From Shewanella baltica (GTDB lineage Bacteria > Pseudomonadota > Gammaproteobacteria > Enterobacterales > Shewanellaceae), in the NCBI RefSeq assembly GCF_900456975.1, contig NZ_UGYM01000002.1, forward strand, positions 3,782,001-3,846,000: a stretch of 64,000 nucleotides of DNA, read 5' to 3'. How positions within the stretch are numbered: the stretch's first letter is position 1; each line of letters begins with the position of its first letter. Of this stretch, positions 53,064 to 61,161 are shown piece by piece. Position numbers and translations under genes: made by a program. The notes under the pieces were generated by a model that did not search any database, was not told the DNA's origin, and saw only the letters and a list, made by a program, of their open reading frames with translations.

Positions 53064-55677
53064 ACCGCTCACGAAAGCAACATCTGCTGGACTTCAGCAG
53101 ACTGGGCTGAGGCTGACGTGGCTCAGCCTAAAGGTGTTTATCGCCCATTATCGTCATGCGCCCTTGCAGGCGTGCGCGATTCTACTCGGTATCGCCTTGG
53201 CCGTGACTCTGCTGATTGGGGTTAAAGCGACCAACGACAATGCGGTGCGCAGTTATAGCGATGCGACTGAGCTTTTGAGCCAGCGTGCCGATGTACTACT
53301 TACTCCGCCCCTTGGACAAAACACCTTAGATGAATCTGTTTATTTCGCCTTAAGACGAGCCGGATTAAGTCAGGGTCTCGCCGTGGTGAATGGCAAAATT
53401 TCCGGTAAGAATGGTCAGTTTTGGCAACTGGAAGGCAGCGATTTGATTGCCGCATTAACGCTACAAAAATCGAGAAGTCACGCCTCGACTGAAACGCAGT
53501 CAACGACCTCGCCGCAGATGAATGAGTTACCGCTTGCCGATCTCCTCAACGGCGCCCCCACAGTAATAATGAGCCGCAGTCTAGCCGCCAAAGTTGCGCC
53601 CGACGGTAAACTTGTTTTAGAAAATAACACCTTAGATGTCATTGCAATTGATGATAATTTTGGCCTCGGCAGCGCCATCTTGGCCGATATTTCCCTCGCC
53701 CAGCAATTACTGAACATGCAAGGCCGATTAAGCTATATCGCCATGTTCAGCGAGCGAGAAAACTTACCTCAACTAAAATCCCAACTCGACGCTTTAGGGA
53801 TTACGCCGCAAAAGGCCAGTTTTAGCCAGCAAGATCAAGGCCAAGCACTGATAGCGCTGACCCGCAGTTTTCATCTTAATCTCAATGCCATGAGCATGTT
53901 AGCCTTCGTTGTCGGCCTTTTTATCGCCTACAACGGTGTGCGCTACAGCCTAATGAAACGGCAAAAACTGTTAGTGCAGTTATTACAACAGGGAATCGAG
54001 CGCCGCGCCTTGATGACGGCGCTGATGTTAGAATTAATTTTGTTGGTTGTCATAGGCTCAAGTTTGGGCTTTATCAGTGGCTTGCAACTCAGCCACTGGC
54101 TGCAACCTATGGTCGCCATGACCTTAGAGCAAATGTATGGCGCCCACTTACTCCCCGGTATTTGGCAATGGACTTGGCTTATCGAGGCAATTGCCCTCAC
54201 CTTAGGCGCTGCGTTCGCCGCTTGCTTGCCCTTGTATTTAGATCTTACGCGCCAAGCATTGGCACAAGGGGCGAATCGTTATCAGCAAATGCAGGCACAC
54301 CGCAAAACCCATAGCATTCAATTTGCCTTAGCCTGTGGTTTACTGACCGTAGCGGCGCTGCTATTTCCCTTCAGTCAAAGCTATAACATCAGCTTAGTGT
54401 TGCTCGGTATCGTCGCTATCGCGATCCCCTTGTTGTTGCCGCAATTATTACATTGGGGCGTCAGTGCGTTAATGCCCTTGGCGCGCCCCGGATTATGGCA
54501 ATATTTGCTCGCCGAAACCCGCGAGCTTATCGCACCGCTTTCCTTGGCTATGATGGCAATCTTGCTGGCGCTCAGTGCCAATGTGTCGATGAACACCCTA
54601 GTGGGTAGCTTCGAGCAAACCCTGCGGACTTGGCTAGAAACCCGCTTGCATGCCGATCTCTATATCCGTCCACCGAGCCAGCGCATCGACACGATTCAAA
54701 CCCAACTAATGCACGATCCAAGAGTCAGCGGTCTTTATCAACAATGGCAAATTGAAGCCCAGCTTTCACTCCCAGTATCGACGGATAATTCGAGCGAGTT
54801 GACGATTCCAATTAGCCTACTTAGCCGTGATGAATATTCGATTCGCCACACCAGCGCCCTGAAAGAAAGCCTACCGACTCTGTGGCAATCCTACTTTAAT
54901 GCCCCCGTGATCTTAGTGAGCGAGCCCTTAGCCATCAAATACCAATTGCAGCTTGGCGATAGCGTGTCATTGGATGCGCTTAAGCAAACCGGTAACAGCC
55001 AAGCCATTATCGGCGGCATTTATTATGACCACGGCAATACCCGCAACGAGGTAATTATCAGCCAGCCATTATGGCAAAAGGCACAATTACCTGTGCTGCC
55101 AATCAGTTTGGCGGCGAATTTTTACGGTAAAGAGCGAGGCAGCAAGATCAGTGAAACGGATCTCGATGAACTGCAAATCCAACTGGCTGCCGAGTTAGGC
55201 TTATCGCAAGCGCAAATCTACAGTCAAACTAAGATTAAAACCCAAGCTATCGCCATGTTTAAGCGGACTTTTTCAATTACCTTAGTGCTGAATAGTTTGA
55301 CGCTGATTGTCGCCGCGATTGGGCTCTTTAGTGCCTGTTTAATGTTAACTCAGGCACGGCAAGCGCCACTGGCACGACTGTATTCCCTAGGCGTGAGTCG
55401 TAATGCGCTGCGCGGTATGGTGTTTATGCAGATGCTGATTGTAGTGCTGATCACTTGTCTGCTCGCTATGCCAACGGGTGCACTGCTAGGTTACCTGCTC
55501 ATCAACAAGATCACCTTGCAAGCCTTTGGCTGGACGATAAAAATGATTTGGGATTGGCAAGCCTATGGCAAAGCAATACTGATTGCCTTAACCACCTGCA
55601 CCTTAGCCGTGCTCTTGCCGCTGTATTGGCAAACCCGCAAGCCACTGGTCGCCAGTCTGCAGCAGGAGACCCTATGA
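53053..55677 (+). CDS. FtsX-like ABC permease, AttF/AttG type
   Basis: A permease of about 874 residues with an N-terminal membrane segment (LLGIALAVTLLIGV), a large periplasmic domain, a central bundle of membrane segments, a second periplasmic domain and a C-terminal membrane trio (LTLIVAAIGLFSACLMLT, MQMLIVVLITCLLAMP, AILIALTTCTLAVLLPL). It therefore looks like two FtsX-type modules, AttF and AttG, in one chain. The first of two candidate starts (53038, GTG) lacks a proper site; ATG 53053 was preferred. It moves an unknown lipophilic substrate or extracts a lipoprotein. Confidence 0.82.
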   Translation: MNNKPLTKATSAGLQQTGLRLTWLSLKVFIAHYRHAPLQACAILLGIALAVTLLIGVKATNDNAVRSYSDATELLSQRADVLLTPPLGQNTLDESVYFALRRAGLSQGLAVVNGKISGKNGQFWQLEGSDLIAALTLQKSRSHASTETQSTTSPQMNELPLADLLNGAPTVIMSRSLAAKVAPDGKLVLENNTLDVIAIDDNFGLGSAILADISLAQQLLNMQGRLSYIAMFSERENLPQLKSQLDALGITPQKASFSQQDQGQALIALTRSFHLNLNAMSMLAFVVGLFIAYNGVRYSLMKRQKLLVQLLQQGIERRALMTALMLELILLVVIGSSLGFISGLQLSHWLQPMVAMTLEQMYGAHLLPGIWQWTWLIEAIALTLGAAFAACLPLYLDLTRQALAQGANRYQQMQAHRKTHSIQFALACGLLTVAALLFPFSQSYNISLVLLGIVAIAIPLLLPQLLHWGVSALMPLARPGLWQYLLAETRELIAPLSLAMMAILLALSANVSMNTLVGSFEQTLRTWLETRLHADLYIRPPSQRIDTIQTQLMHDPRVSGLYQQWQIEAQLSLPVSTDNSSELTIPISLLSRDEYSIRHTSALKESLPTLWQSYFNAPVILVSEPLAIKYQLQLGDSVSLDALKQTGNSQAIIGGIYYDHGNTRNEVIISQPLWQKAQLPVLPISLAANFYGKERGSKISETDLDELQIQLAAELGLSQAQIYSQTKIKTQAIAMFKRTFSITLVLNSLTLIVAAIGLFSACLMLTQARQAPLARLYSLGVSRNALRGMVFMQMLIVVLITCLLAMPTGALLGYLLINKITLQAFGWTIKMIWDWQAYGKAILIALTTCTLAVLLPLYWQTRKPLVASLQQETL

Positions 55678-56861
55678 TGAAAACACTCAGTATTGTATGG
55701 GCAGTGGTTGGGTTAATGCTTATCGGCGGCTGTGATAAAACGCCATCGACGCAAAACACTCAGTCCAAATCCATTGCCAATGTGGTGGGGAAAACCTCTA
55801 CTAATCAAGATGATTTGGCCTTTACCCCTGTCGTTCCCGGCTATAGATTTGAATTTCCGCGAGATCACTTGGCGCACAATAACTTTCGCCAGGAATGGTG
55901 GTATCTGACCGCCAATTTAACTACAGAAACAGGTGAGCAACTCGGCGCCCAGTGGACGCAGTTTAGAGTCGCCCTAAAACCCACAGATTTGCAAGCAACA
56001 GTACCGCAAGCAACAGATGTGGTTCCTCAAAGTGAATCCACTTGGGTGACTCAGCAGCTTTACTTAGCCCATAGCGCATTAACCTCGAGTAATGCTCACC
56101 TCGCCCATGAAAAATGGTCACGCCGTCATAGCGAGTTTGCCGAGGTTAAATTGGAACCCTATCAAATCCGCCTTGATAACTGGCGCTGGCAGAGCGAAAC
56201 CAATGCACTCTTTCCCGCGACCTTAACGGTGGAGAATCCTGATTTTAGCTATCGACTTCAGCTTAATAGCCAAGCGCCACTGCAATACCAAGGCGTTAAC
56301 GGCTATAGCCTTAAAAGCCGCGATGGCCAAGTGGCCTCTTACTACTACAGCCAGCCCTTTATTGAAATTTCAGGTGAAATCAACCGCAATGGCAAAGTGG
56401 AGCGAGTCACAGGCCAAGGTTGGCTCGACAGGGAATGGAGCTCGCAATTTCTCACTAAAACGCAACAGGGCTGGGATTGGTTCGCGCTCAGATTAAACGA
56501 TGGCTCGACGCTGATGTTGTTTCAGTTACGGGATCAGTCTCCAGCAGAGAATACAAAGAATGCGCCTATCTCGGCATTTTATAGCGCCAGAAGAATGTTT
56601 GCCGATGGCACTGGGCGCAGTATTAATTCCACCGACAATCCTAATGACATACAGATGACGCCACTGAAATGGCAACACACAGTCAATGGCGACTATCCCG
56701 TCAGCTGGCGGGTAAAAATCCCCAGCGAGAATATCGATCTCACCATCACCCCGCTCAATCCTAATAGCGCTATGCCATTATCGACGCCCTACTGGGAAGG
56801 ACCAGTGCAACTCTCTGGCAGCCATACTGGTACAGGTTATATGGAACTGACGGGCTATTGA
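55674..56861 (+). CDS. AttH-like lipoprotein (carotenoid 1,2-hydratase/CrtC fold)
   Basis: A 395-residue protein with a lipoprotein signal (MLIGGCDKT; Cys at the lipobox) followed by the AttH/CrtC lipocalin-like double barrel: HNNFRQEWWYLTANLTT, QWTQFRVALKP, GYSLKSRDGQVASYYYSQPF, GQGWLDREWSS. The start ATG overlaps the permease stop (ATGATGA) with AGGAG just upstream. It is an envelope lipoprotein working with the preceding ATPase and permease. The function of Att systems remains unproven. Confidence 0.85.
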   Translation: MMKTLSIVWAVVGLMLIGGCDKTPSTQNTQSKSIANVVGKTSTNQDDLAFTPVVPGYRFEFPRDHLAHNNFRQEWWYLTANLTTETGEQLGAQWTQFRVALKPTDLQATVPQATDVVPQSESTWVTQQLYLAHSALTSSNAHLAHEKWSRRHSEFAEVKLEPYQIRLDNWRWQSETNALFPATLTVENPDFSYRLQLNSQAPLQYQGVNGYSLKSRDGQVASYYYSQPFIEISGEINRNGKVERVTGQGWLDREWSSQFLTKTQQGWDWFALRLNDGSTLMLFQLRDQSPAENTKNAPISAFYSARRMFADGTGRSINSTDNPNDIQMTPLKWQHTVNGDYPVSWRVKIPSENIDLTITPLNPNSAMPLSTPYWEGPVQLSGSHTGTGYMELTGY

Positions 56862-57085
56862 GCCCAAACATAGTTCTTATAACCAGAAATGCTAAGTCAG
56901 CGCGAAGTAACATAACAAGATCGTTATTCAGAGAATGATCTTAAGCTGCTGTTGTATAAAGACATCGCAACACGCAATACGTGACCAAGCCCACAATAAC
57001 ACCCTATTTGCGATCGAGTTCAAGACTAATAATCAACCAATTGTTGCATTTTAATGTCAACCCAAATACATTATCATAAATTGAA

Positions 57086-57101
57086 ATGACAACGTTGTCA
57101 T
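57086..57101. promoter_or_regulatory. 16-bp palindromic operator-like site before pilE
   Basis: ATGACAACGTTGTCAT is a perfect palindrome in the 317-base gap (56862-57178) between attH and pilE, 78 bases upstream of the pilE ATG. Its ACGT centre and symmetric arms look like a LacI/GalR-type operator, but no regulator is next to it. The rest of the gap shows nothing else. Confidence 0.45.
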
Positions 57102-57178
57102 AACGTACAGATAACAGTTTAACTCTCACGTTAATGAGTAACTGCAATACGCATCAACCAGCACAAATGGAGTTGTGA

Positions 57179-57559
57179 ATGAGTTCTATCATCCGCATAG
57201 AGAAAGGTTTTACCTTAATTGAACTCATGATCGTCGTAGCCATCATCGGCATTCTCGCCGCTATCGCTATCCCTTCTTTTTCCGAATACCTAAAGCAAGG
57301 TCGTCGTTTCGATGCCCAGCAATATTTGATGACGAGCGTGCAAGCATTAGAACGCAATTATTCCCGTCAAGGTAAGTATCCTGCTGCGCAAACCTTAACC
57401 AACAGTCCTTACTACACTTTTAGCTACACACCGGCGGACGACAAGTTAAGTTTCTCCCTCTCGGCAGTCCCAACCAGCCGCCAATCGGATAGCTGTGGCA
57501 CCTTAAGCATTAATCAGAAAGGCGTGCGAACTCCTGCTGCCAATTGTTGGACAAATTAA
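57179..57559 (+). CDS. pilE: PilE-type type IV minor pilin
   Basis: A 126-residue prepilin with a short leader ending in EKG before [33 protein letters not shown], Glu at position 5, and two C-terminal cysteines (DSCGTL and ANCWTN). This matches PilE of gammaproteobacterial minor-pilin clusters. The ATG has GGAG six bases upstream. First gene of a five-gene minor pilin operon in the order pilE-fimT-pilV-pilW-pilX; pilE usually ends such clusters. Confidence 0.88.
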   Translation: MSSIIRIEKGFTLIELMIVVAIIGILAAIAIPSFSEYLKQGRRFDAQQYLMTSVQALERNYSRQGKYPAAQTLTNSPYYTFSYTPADDKLSFSLSAVPTSRQSDSCGTLSINQKGVRTPAANCWTN

Positions 57560-57997
57560 ATGTCGAACACGTGGAATCAAGGATTTACCTTAGTTGAGCT
57601 TATGGTTACCGTCGCGATTATCGGTATTTTAGGCAGCTTAGCACTCCCTTCGTACCGCGATGTTATGGCACGTGAACAGCTAACCGCTGCCGCGAATGAA
57701 TTGGTCTCTAGCTATAAATTTGCCCGCAGCGAAGCGATAAAACGCAGCACTTCAATTACCCTCACGGCAACAGAAGCGGGACTTTGGGTCATTAAAGATA
57801 GCGACGATAACGAATTGAAGGTTTTTACGCCCCCGACACGTGGGGTTGCTGTAACAGGACTGGCTAGTATCAGTATCAGTGCCACGGGCAATACAGCCAA
57901 AACCAGTATTTCATTGGCGAACAGTCAAGGTGAAAACATGAATTTATGCATTTTACCGAGCGGCCAAAGTCAGCTTCAGAGCGGGGATTGTGCATGA
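57560..57997 (+). CDS. fimT: FimT/GspH-type minor pilin
   Basis: A 145-residue prepilin with leader ending NQG before [33 protein letters not shown], then [17 protein letters not shown], the conserved FimT/GspH motif, and two cysteines at the C-terminus (LCILPS, GDCA). FimT-type pilins have been linked to DNA binding and uptake in some species. Its ATG follows directly after the pilE stop with no gap. Confidence 0.88.
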   Translation: MSNTWNQGFTLVELMVTVAIIGILGSLALPSYRDVMAREQLTAAANELVSSYKFARSEAIKRSTSITLTATEAGLWVIKDSDDNELKVFTPPTRGVAVTGLASISISATGNTAKTSISLANSQGENMNLCILPSGQSQLQSGDCA

Positions 57998-58404
57998 AAG
58001 CCTTTAATCACATAGGTAAAAAACACCTTGGCTTTACCATGACAGAAGTTTTAGTCTCACTCGTGGTATCAGTCACTTCATTGCTTGCACTGGCAAAAGC
58101 GCAGCTATCATCGCTACAACATGCCACCAATAGCTTTCAATACACAGTTGCCACAGTGCAAGCGCAAAATGTCATTGAACAGATTTGGCCAAGGTTATGC
58201 GAAGTGCAAAAGCAACCCGCCCGCTTCGAAGATATCAATTTTAGAGCCAGTTTAAGCCAAGATTTCCCCGTAGGCTTTGACTTAGTGTTACCCGCCACTT
58301 ATCAAGACAACATGGCAATTACTGTGACTTGGCAAGATGGTCGAGTCGATACCGATAATAGCGTCAGTCTTAACGCCAGTTTTCCCCATCTGTGTAAGGC
58401 CTAA
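57994..58404 (+). CDS. pilV: PilV-type minor pilin
   Basis: A 136-residue prepilin with N-terminus ...[28 protein letters not shown], in which the leader ends in Gly and the +5 Glu is present (FTMTE). The rest ([21 protein letters not shown]) is PilV-like. The start ATG overlaps the fimT stop (ATGA). An upstream ATG at 57946 lies inside fimT and is not used. Confidence 0.85.
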   Translation: MKAFNHIGKKHLGFTMTEVLVSLVVSVTSLLALAKAQLSSLQHATNSFQYTVATVQAQNVIEQIWPRLCEVQKQPARFEDINFRASLSQDFPVGFDLVLPATYQDNMAITVTWQDGRVDTDNSVSLNASFPHLCKA

Positions 58405-58406
58405 CT

Positions 58407-58976
58407 GTGATTTCAGCTCATCACACTCAATGGAGACACATTAAACCCGCCTTAAGACAATCGGGGTTTAGCTTATCCGAACTGATGATTGCCATGGTAT
58501 TAGGGCTGATCATCATGATCGCTGTGATCAATTTCTTTGCGCCACTTAAGGCCACCGTTGAGGAAAGTAAACGTCTAGAAAATGCCGCTGACGCCTTAAG
58601 ATACGCCACGCTAACGCTCAGTAAAAGCATCAAACAGGCTGATAACGTCGCAAATGTATCGGCTAACGAACTCGTCTTAAGCACGCTCGCCTCTGCAAGC
58701 CAACCGAGTATTAGCTGCTTAGGCCAAAGTAAAACCGCTGATTACATTGAAACATTTAGCTTTATGGCACCTAACTTATCCTGCAACGATGGTGATGGAG
58801 CGCAAACACTCCTCACCGGGCTAGAAGCGGTTCACTTCTCGCAAGCTGGTGAACTCGTCAGTATCAATCTGAAGCCCTTAGCTTCGCCGACGCAATATGG
58901 TCAGGGTATTAGCTTGCAGGTCGCACTGCGTAAACCCCTTTGGCAACAAGCCATTAATTCACAACAAGTGCCATAG
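58407..58976 (+). CDS. pilW: PilW-type minor pilin
   Basis: A 189-residue prepilin starting at GTG two bases after the pilV stop. Leader ends QSG before FSLSELMIAMVLGLIIMIAVINFF with the +5 Glu. Two internal cysteines (ISCLG, LSCND) may pair. PilW works with PilV, PilX and FimT to prime pilus assembly. Shorter than the typical PilW of about 300 residues, so this is a compact form. Confidence 0.8.
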   Translation: MISAHHTQWRHIKPALRQSGFSLSELMIAMVLGLIIMIAVINFFAPLKATVEESKRLENAADALRYATLTLSKSIKQADNVANVSANELVLSTLASASQPSISCLGQSKTADYIETFSFMAPNLSCNDGDGAQTLLTGLEAVHFSQAGELVSINLKPLASPTQYGQGISLQVALRKPLWQQAINSQQVP

Positions 58977-58994
58977 GCACGAGGAAGCACAGAC

Positions 58995-60638
58995 ATGCAC
59001 ACGGAACGTTCATTTGCTCACGCTTCGCCACCTCGCGGCAGTATCAATAAGCAAAAGGGTGCAGTGTTACTTATCGTCTTAGTCTTCAGCCTATTAGCCA
59101 GTTTATTAGTCGTGACATCACTGCGAGATAACTTAGTACAAGAGCGACTGAGCGGGAACTTCCAGAAACAAGTCAATGCACAACTCACCGCCGAACAAGG
59201 CATGTATGAAAGCTATAACACCCTCAAAGCGACTTTAATTAAAGTGCCCCAAAGCACGGCAGCCTCTTTAAATGACAGCCTGCCAAAAAGTGCCTCAGGC
59301 AGTATCGACAGCAGCGCTTATACGTTGACAAAAACCGTGACCCCGAGCGCCGAACTCAGCGTCAACAGCACAGGGCAACACTTAGAAGGTCAGGCCAAAC
59401 TCAATGCACTCTTCGCCCTAAAAGGCGCAAAGGGCAATAACATTTTTAACGATGCTATCGTTTCCTGCGAGAGCCTCAATCTCACCGGCAGTAGCACAAT
59501 CGATGGTTACGACTCACGTAAAGGCGCCTACGGCGATAGCTTCAACAATGCTCAAGGCAACAACCAACTCAATAAGCATGGCAAAGGCAATGTAACGACG
59601 GTTGAACCGAATGCCGATGTAACCTTGTCGGGCAATTCGCCGATTTACGGCGATGTCAGTGCAACGGGAAATGTCACCCTAACAGGCTCATCGTCCCTAA
59701 TTGGCAATATTCAAGGCAATAAAGATGTCATCTTAGGCACAGGTACTGTCGGGGGAAATATCGCTGCGGGTCAGAATTTCGAGCTAAAGAATAGTGGGAC
59801 AGTTGAAGGCTCAGTGCAAGCCAATAACAACGCATCAACGGCTCCCGGTGCCAAAGTGAATGGGACACTTCAATATGGCGGCGATGGGACCTTTCATCAA
59901 AATAGCAGCATTGGCCAAACGGTGAATCTAGCACCCAATGTCCCTCCCGTTCCCACTAAGTCCTGTGATCCATTAGATATTGGTGCCGTAATGGGAGGGT
60001 TTAAAATGCCCAACAATGGCGCAAGAACAATTGCATCAACCCAGAATGTTACCCTTTCCCCAACGGGTTCGACTGCGAGTTCAGGCAACAGTAATGCATT
60101 TCCAGCACTGTCCTCAAGCTCCGAAAACATCTTCGGTTCTGAAACCCCAGTATTTAATCTCGACAGTTTAGTCATGAGTAGCGATGGTGTATTAAACATC
60201 AGCGGTGGGGATGTCACACTGATTATCAATGGTGACTTTAAAATGAGTGGCGCAAACCAACTCAATATCGCCCCGGGCTCAAGCCTAACGCTATTTGTGA
60301 ATGGTGAGATTTCCTTTACGGCGGGTACCAACAACGGTAATAACATTAAAAGCCAAACCCTAACCAGCAGCAATAAACCGCCGTTAGCGATTTATTCGGG
60401 TTCAAATAAAGATGTGACTGTCAGTGGAAGCGTGCCGATTTACGCCGCGCTTTATGCGCCTAAATCCAAAGTCAATCTGCCCGGAGGTCCCGAAATCTTC
60501 GGTTCAGTAAGAGGAAAATCCATTACCGCCACGGGCAATGGCAAGATCCATTATGACAATGCCCTAGGCGAAGCCGATTTGGGCAGTGACAATGCCATTC
60601 CGCCTGCGATAGTGCTTAAAGGTTGGCAATATTTATAA
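58995..60638 (+). CDS. pilX: PilX-type minor pilin with long repetitive extension
   Basis: A 547-residue protein with the PilX N-terminal segment KQKGAVLLIVLVFSLLASLLVVTSLRDNLVQERLSGN (leader cleaved after Gly) lacking the usual +5 Glu, then a long domain rich in Gly/Asn/Thr (NVTLTGSS, GNIQGNKDVILGTGTV, VEGSVQANNNAS) that repeats like a bactofilin or polymer-forming beta-helix, and a C-terminal half similar to the DUF7305 class. Ordinary PilX is about 200 residues, so the extension could be a pilus-tip adhesin. No pilY1 follows. Confidence 0.75.
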   Translation: MHTERSFAHASPPRGSINKQKGAVLLIVLVFSLLASLLVVTSLRDNLVQERLSGNFQKQVNAQLTAEQGMYESYNTLKATLIKVPQSTAASLNDSLPKSASGSIDSSAYTLTKTVTPSAELSVNSTGQHLEGQAKLNALFALKGAKGNNIFNDAIVSCESLNLTGSSTIDGYDSRKGAYGDSFNNAQGNNQLNKHGKGNVTTVEPNADVTLSGNSPIYGDVSATGNVTLTGSSSLIGNIQGNKDVILGTGTVGGNIAAGQNFELKNSGTVEGSVQANNNASTAPGAKVNGTLQYGGDGTFHQNSSIGQTVNLAPNVPPVPTKSCDPLDIGAVMGGFKMPNNGARTIASTQNVTLSPTGSTASSGNSNAFPALSSSSENIFGSETPVFNLDSLVMSSDGVLNISGGDVTLIINGDFKMSGANQLNIAPGSSLTLFVNGEISFTAGTNNGNNIKSQTLTSSNKPPLAIYSGSNKDVTVSGSVPIYAALYAPKSKVNLPGGPEIFGSVRGKSITATGNGKIHYDNALGEADLGSDNAIPPAIVLKGWQYL

Positions 60639-60891
60639 TCTTGAATTATTGGCCGTATCCCATATACGGCCAAGTACAACACACCTCATCAGCAATAAAC
60701 TCACCGCTTAAATTTCAAACTGAGAGTTAGATCACTCGCAAAACTTTGATCCGGATCGACTATCGCTTGCAATACCTCTTGTGAGGTATACCCACATTTT
60801 TCATCAGGTCTAGACTCACCAGTATCAGTACTCGGTTGCTCTCCTTTTTAATATTAAGCAACCGAGTTAACGCCACTACAGGTCAGCCCTT
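60639..60891 (+). promoter_or_regulatory. nap operon control region
   Basis: The 253-base gap holds an FNR-type box TTGATCCGGATCGA (60746-60759; consensus TTGAT-N4-ATCAA with one mismatch), a 7-2-7 NarP/NarL-type pair TACCTCT-TG-TGAGGTA (60773-60788), and TAGACT (60811-60816) as a possible -10 element. That would put the NarP site near -43 and the FNR site near -71. No napE gene was found here. Confidence 0.6.
60830..60867 (+). promoter_or_regulatory. 11-bp hairpin in the nap leader
   Basis: ACTCGGTTGCT (60830-60840) pairs with AGCAACCGAGT (60857-60867) around a 16-base loop, ending 24 bases before the napD ATG. It could regulate translation or stability of the nap transcript. Confidence 0.6.
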
Positions 60892-61161
60892 ATGAGTCAG
60901 GAATACCACGTCACCAGCCTTGTGGTGCATGCCGCACCTAAAGTCTTACAGCAGGTTGAAGACAATATCCGCTCATTAATGGGCGCCGATATTCATGCTG
61001 TTACGCCCGAAGGGAAATTGGTTGTCACCCTCGAAGGGAGTAGCCAAAGGGCGATACTCGACAATATTGAAGCCATTAATGCCCTGTCCGGCGTGTTATC
61101 TGCCAGTTTGATTTACCACCAAGTCGCACCTTTAGAACAAGAGAGTAAGGAAAGATTATGA
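60892..61161 (+). CDS. napD: NapD, NapA signal-peptide chaperone
   Basis: An 89-residue protein matching Nap[25 protein letters not shown] and [12 protein letters not shown]. It binds the twin-arginine leader of NapA until the molybdenum cofactor is inserted. Ribosome site AGGT precedes the ATG. First gene of napDAB; the last four bases overlap the napA start (ATGA). Confidence 0.93.
   Translation: MSQEYHVTSLVVHAAPKVLQQVEDNIRSLMGADIHAVTPEGKLVVTLEGSSQRAILDNIEAINALSGVLSASLIYHQVAPLEQESKERL

Noticed and set aside
60639..60891. napE gene
   Set aside because: No 50-60 codon hydrophobic frame is present upstream of napD.
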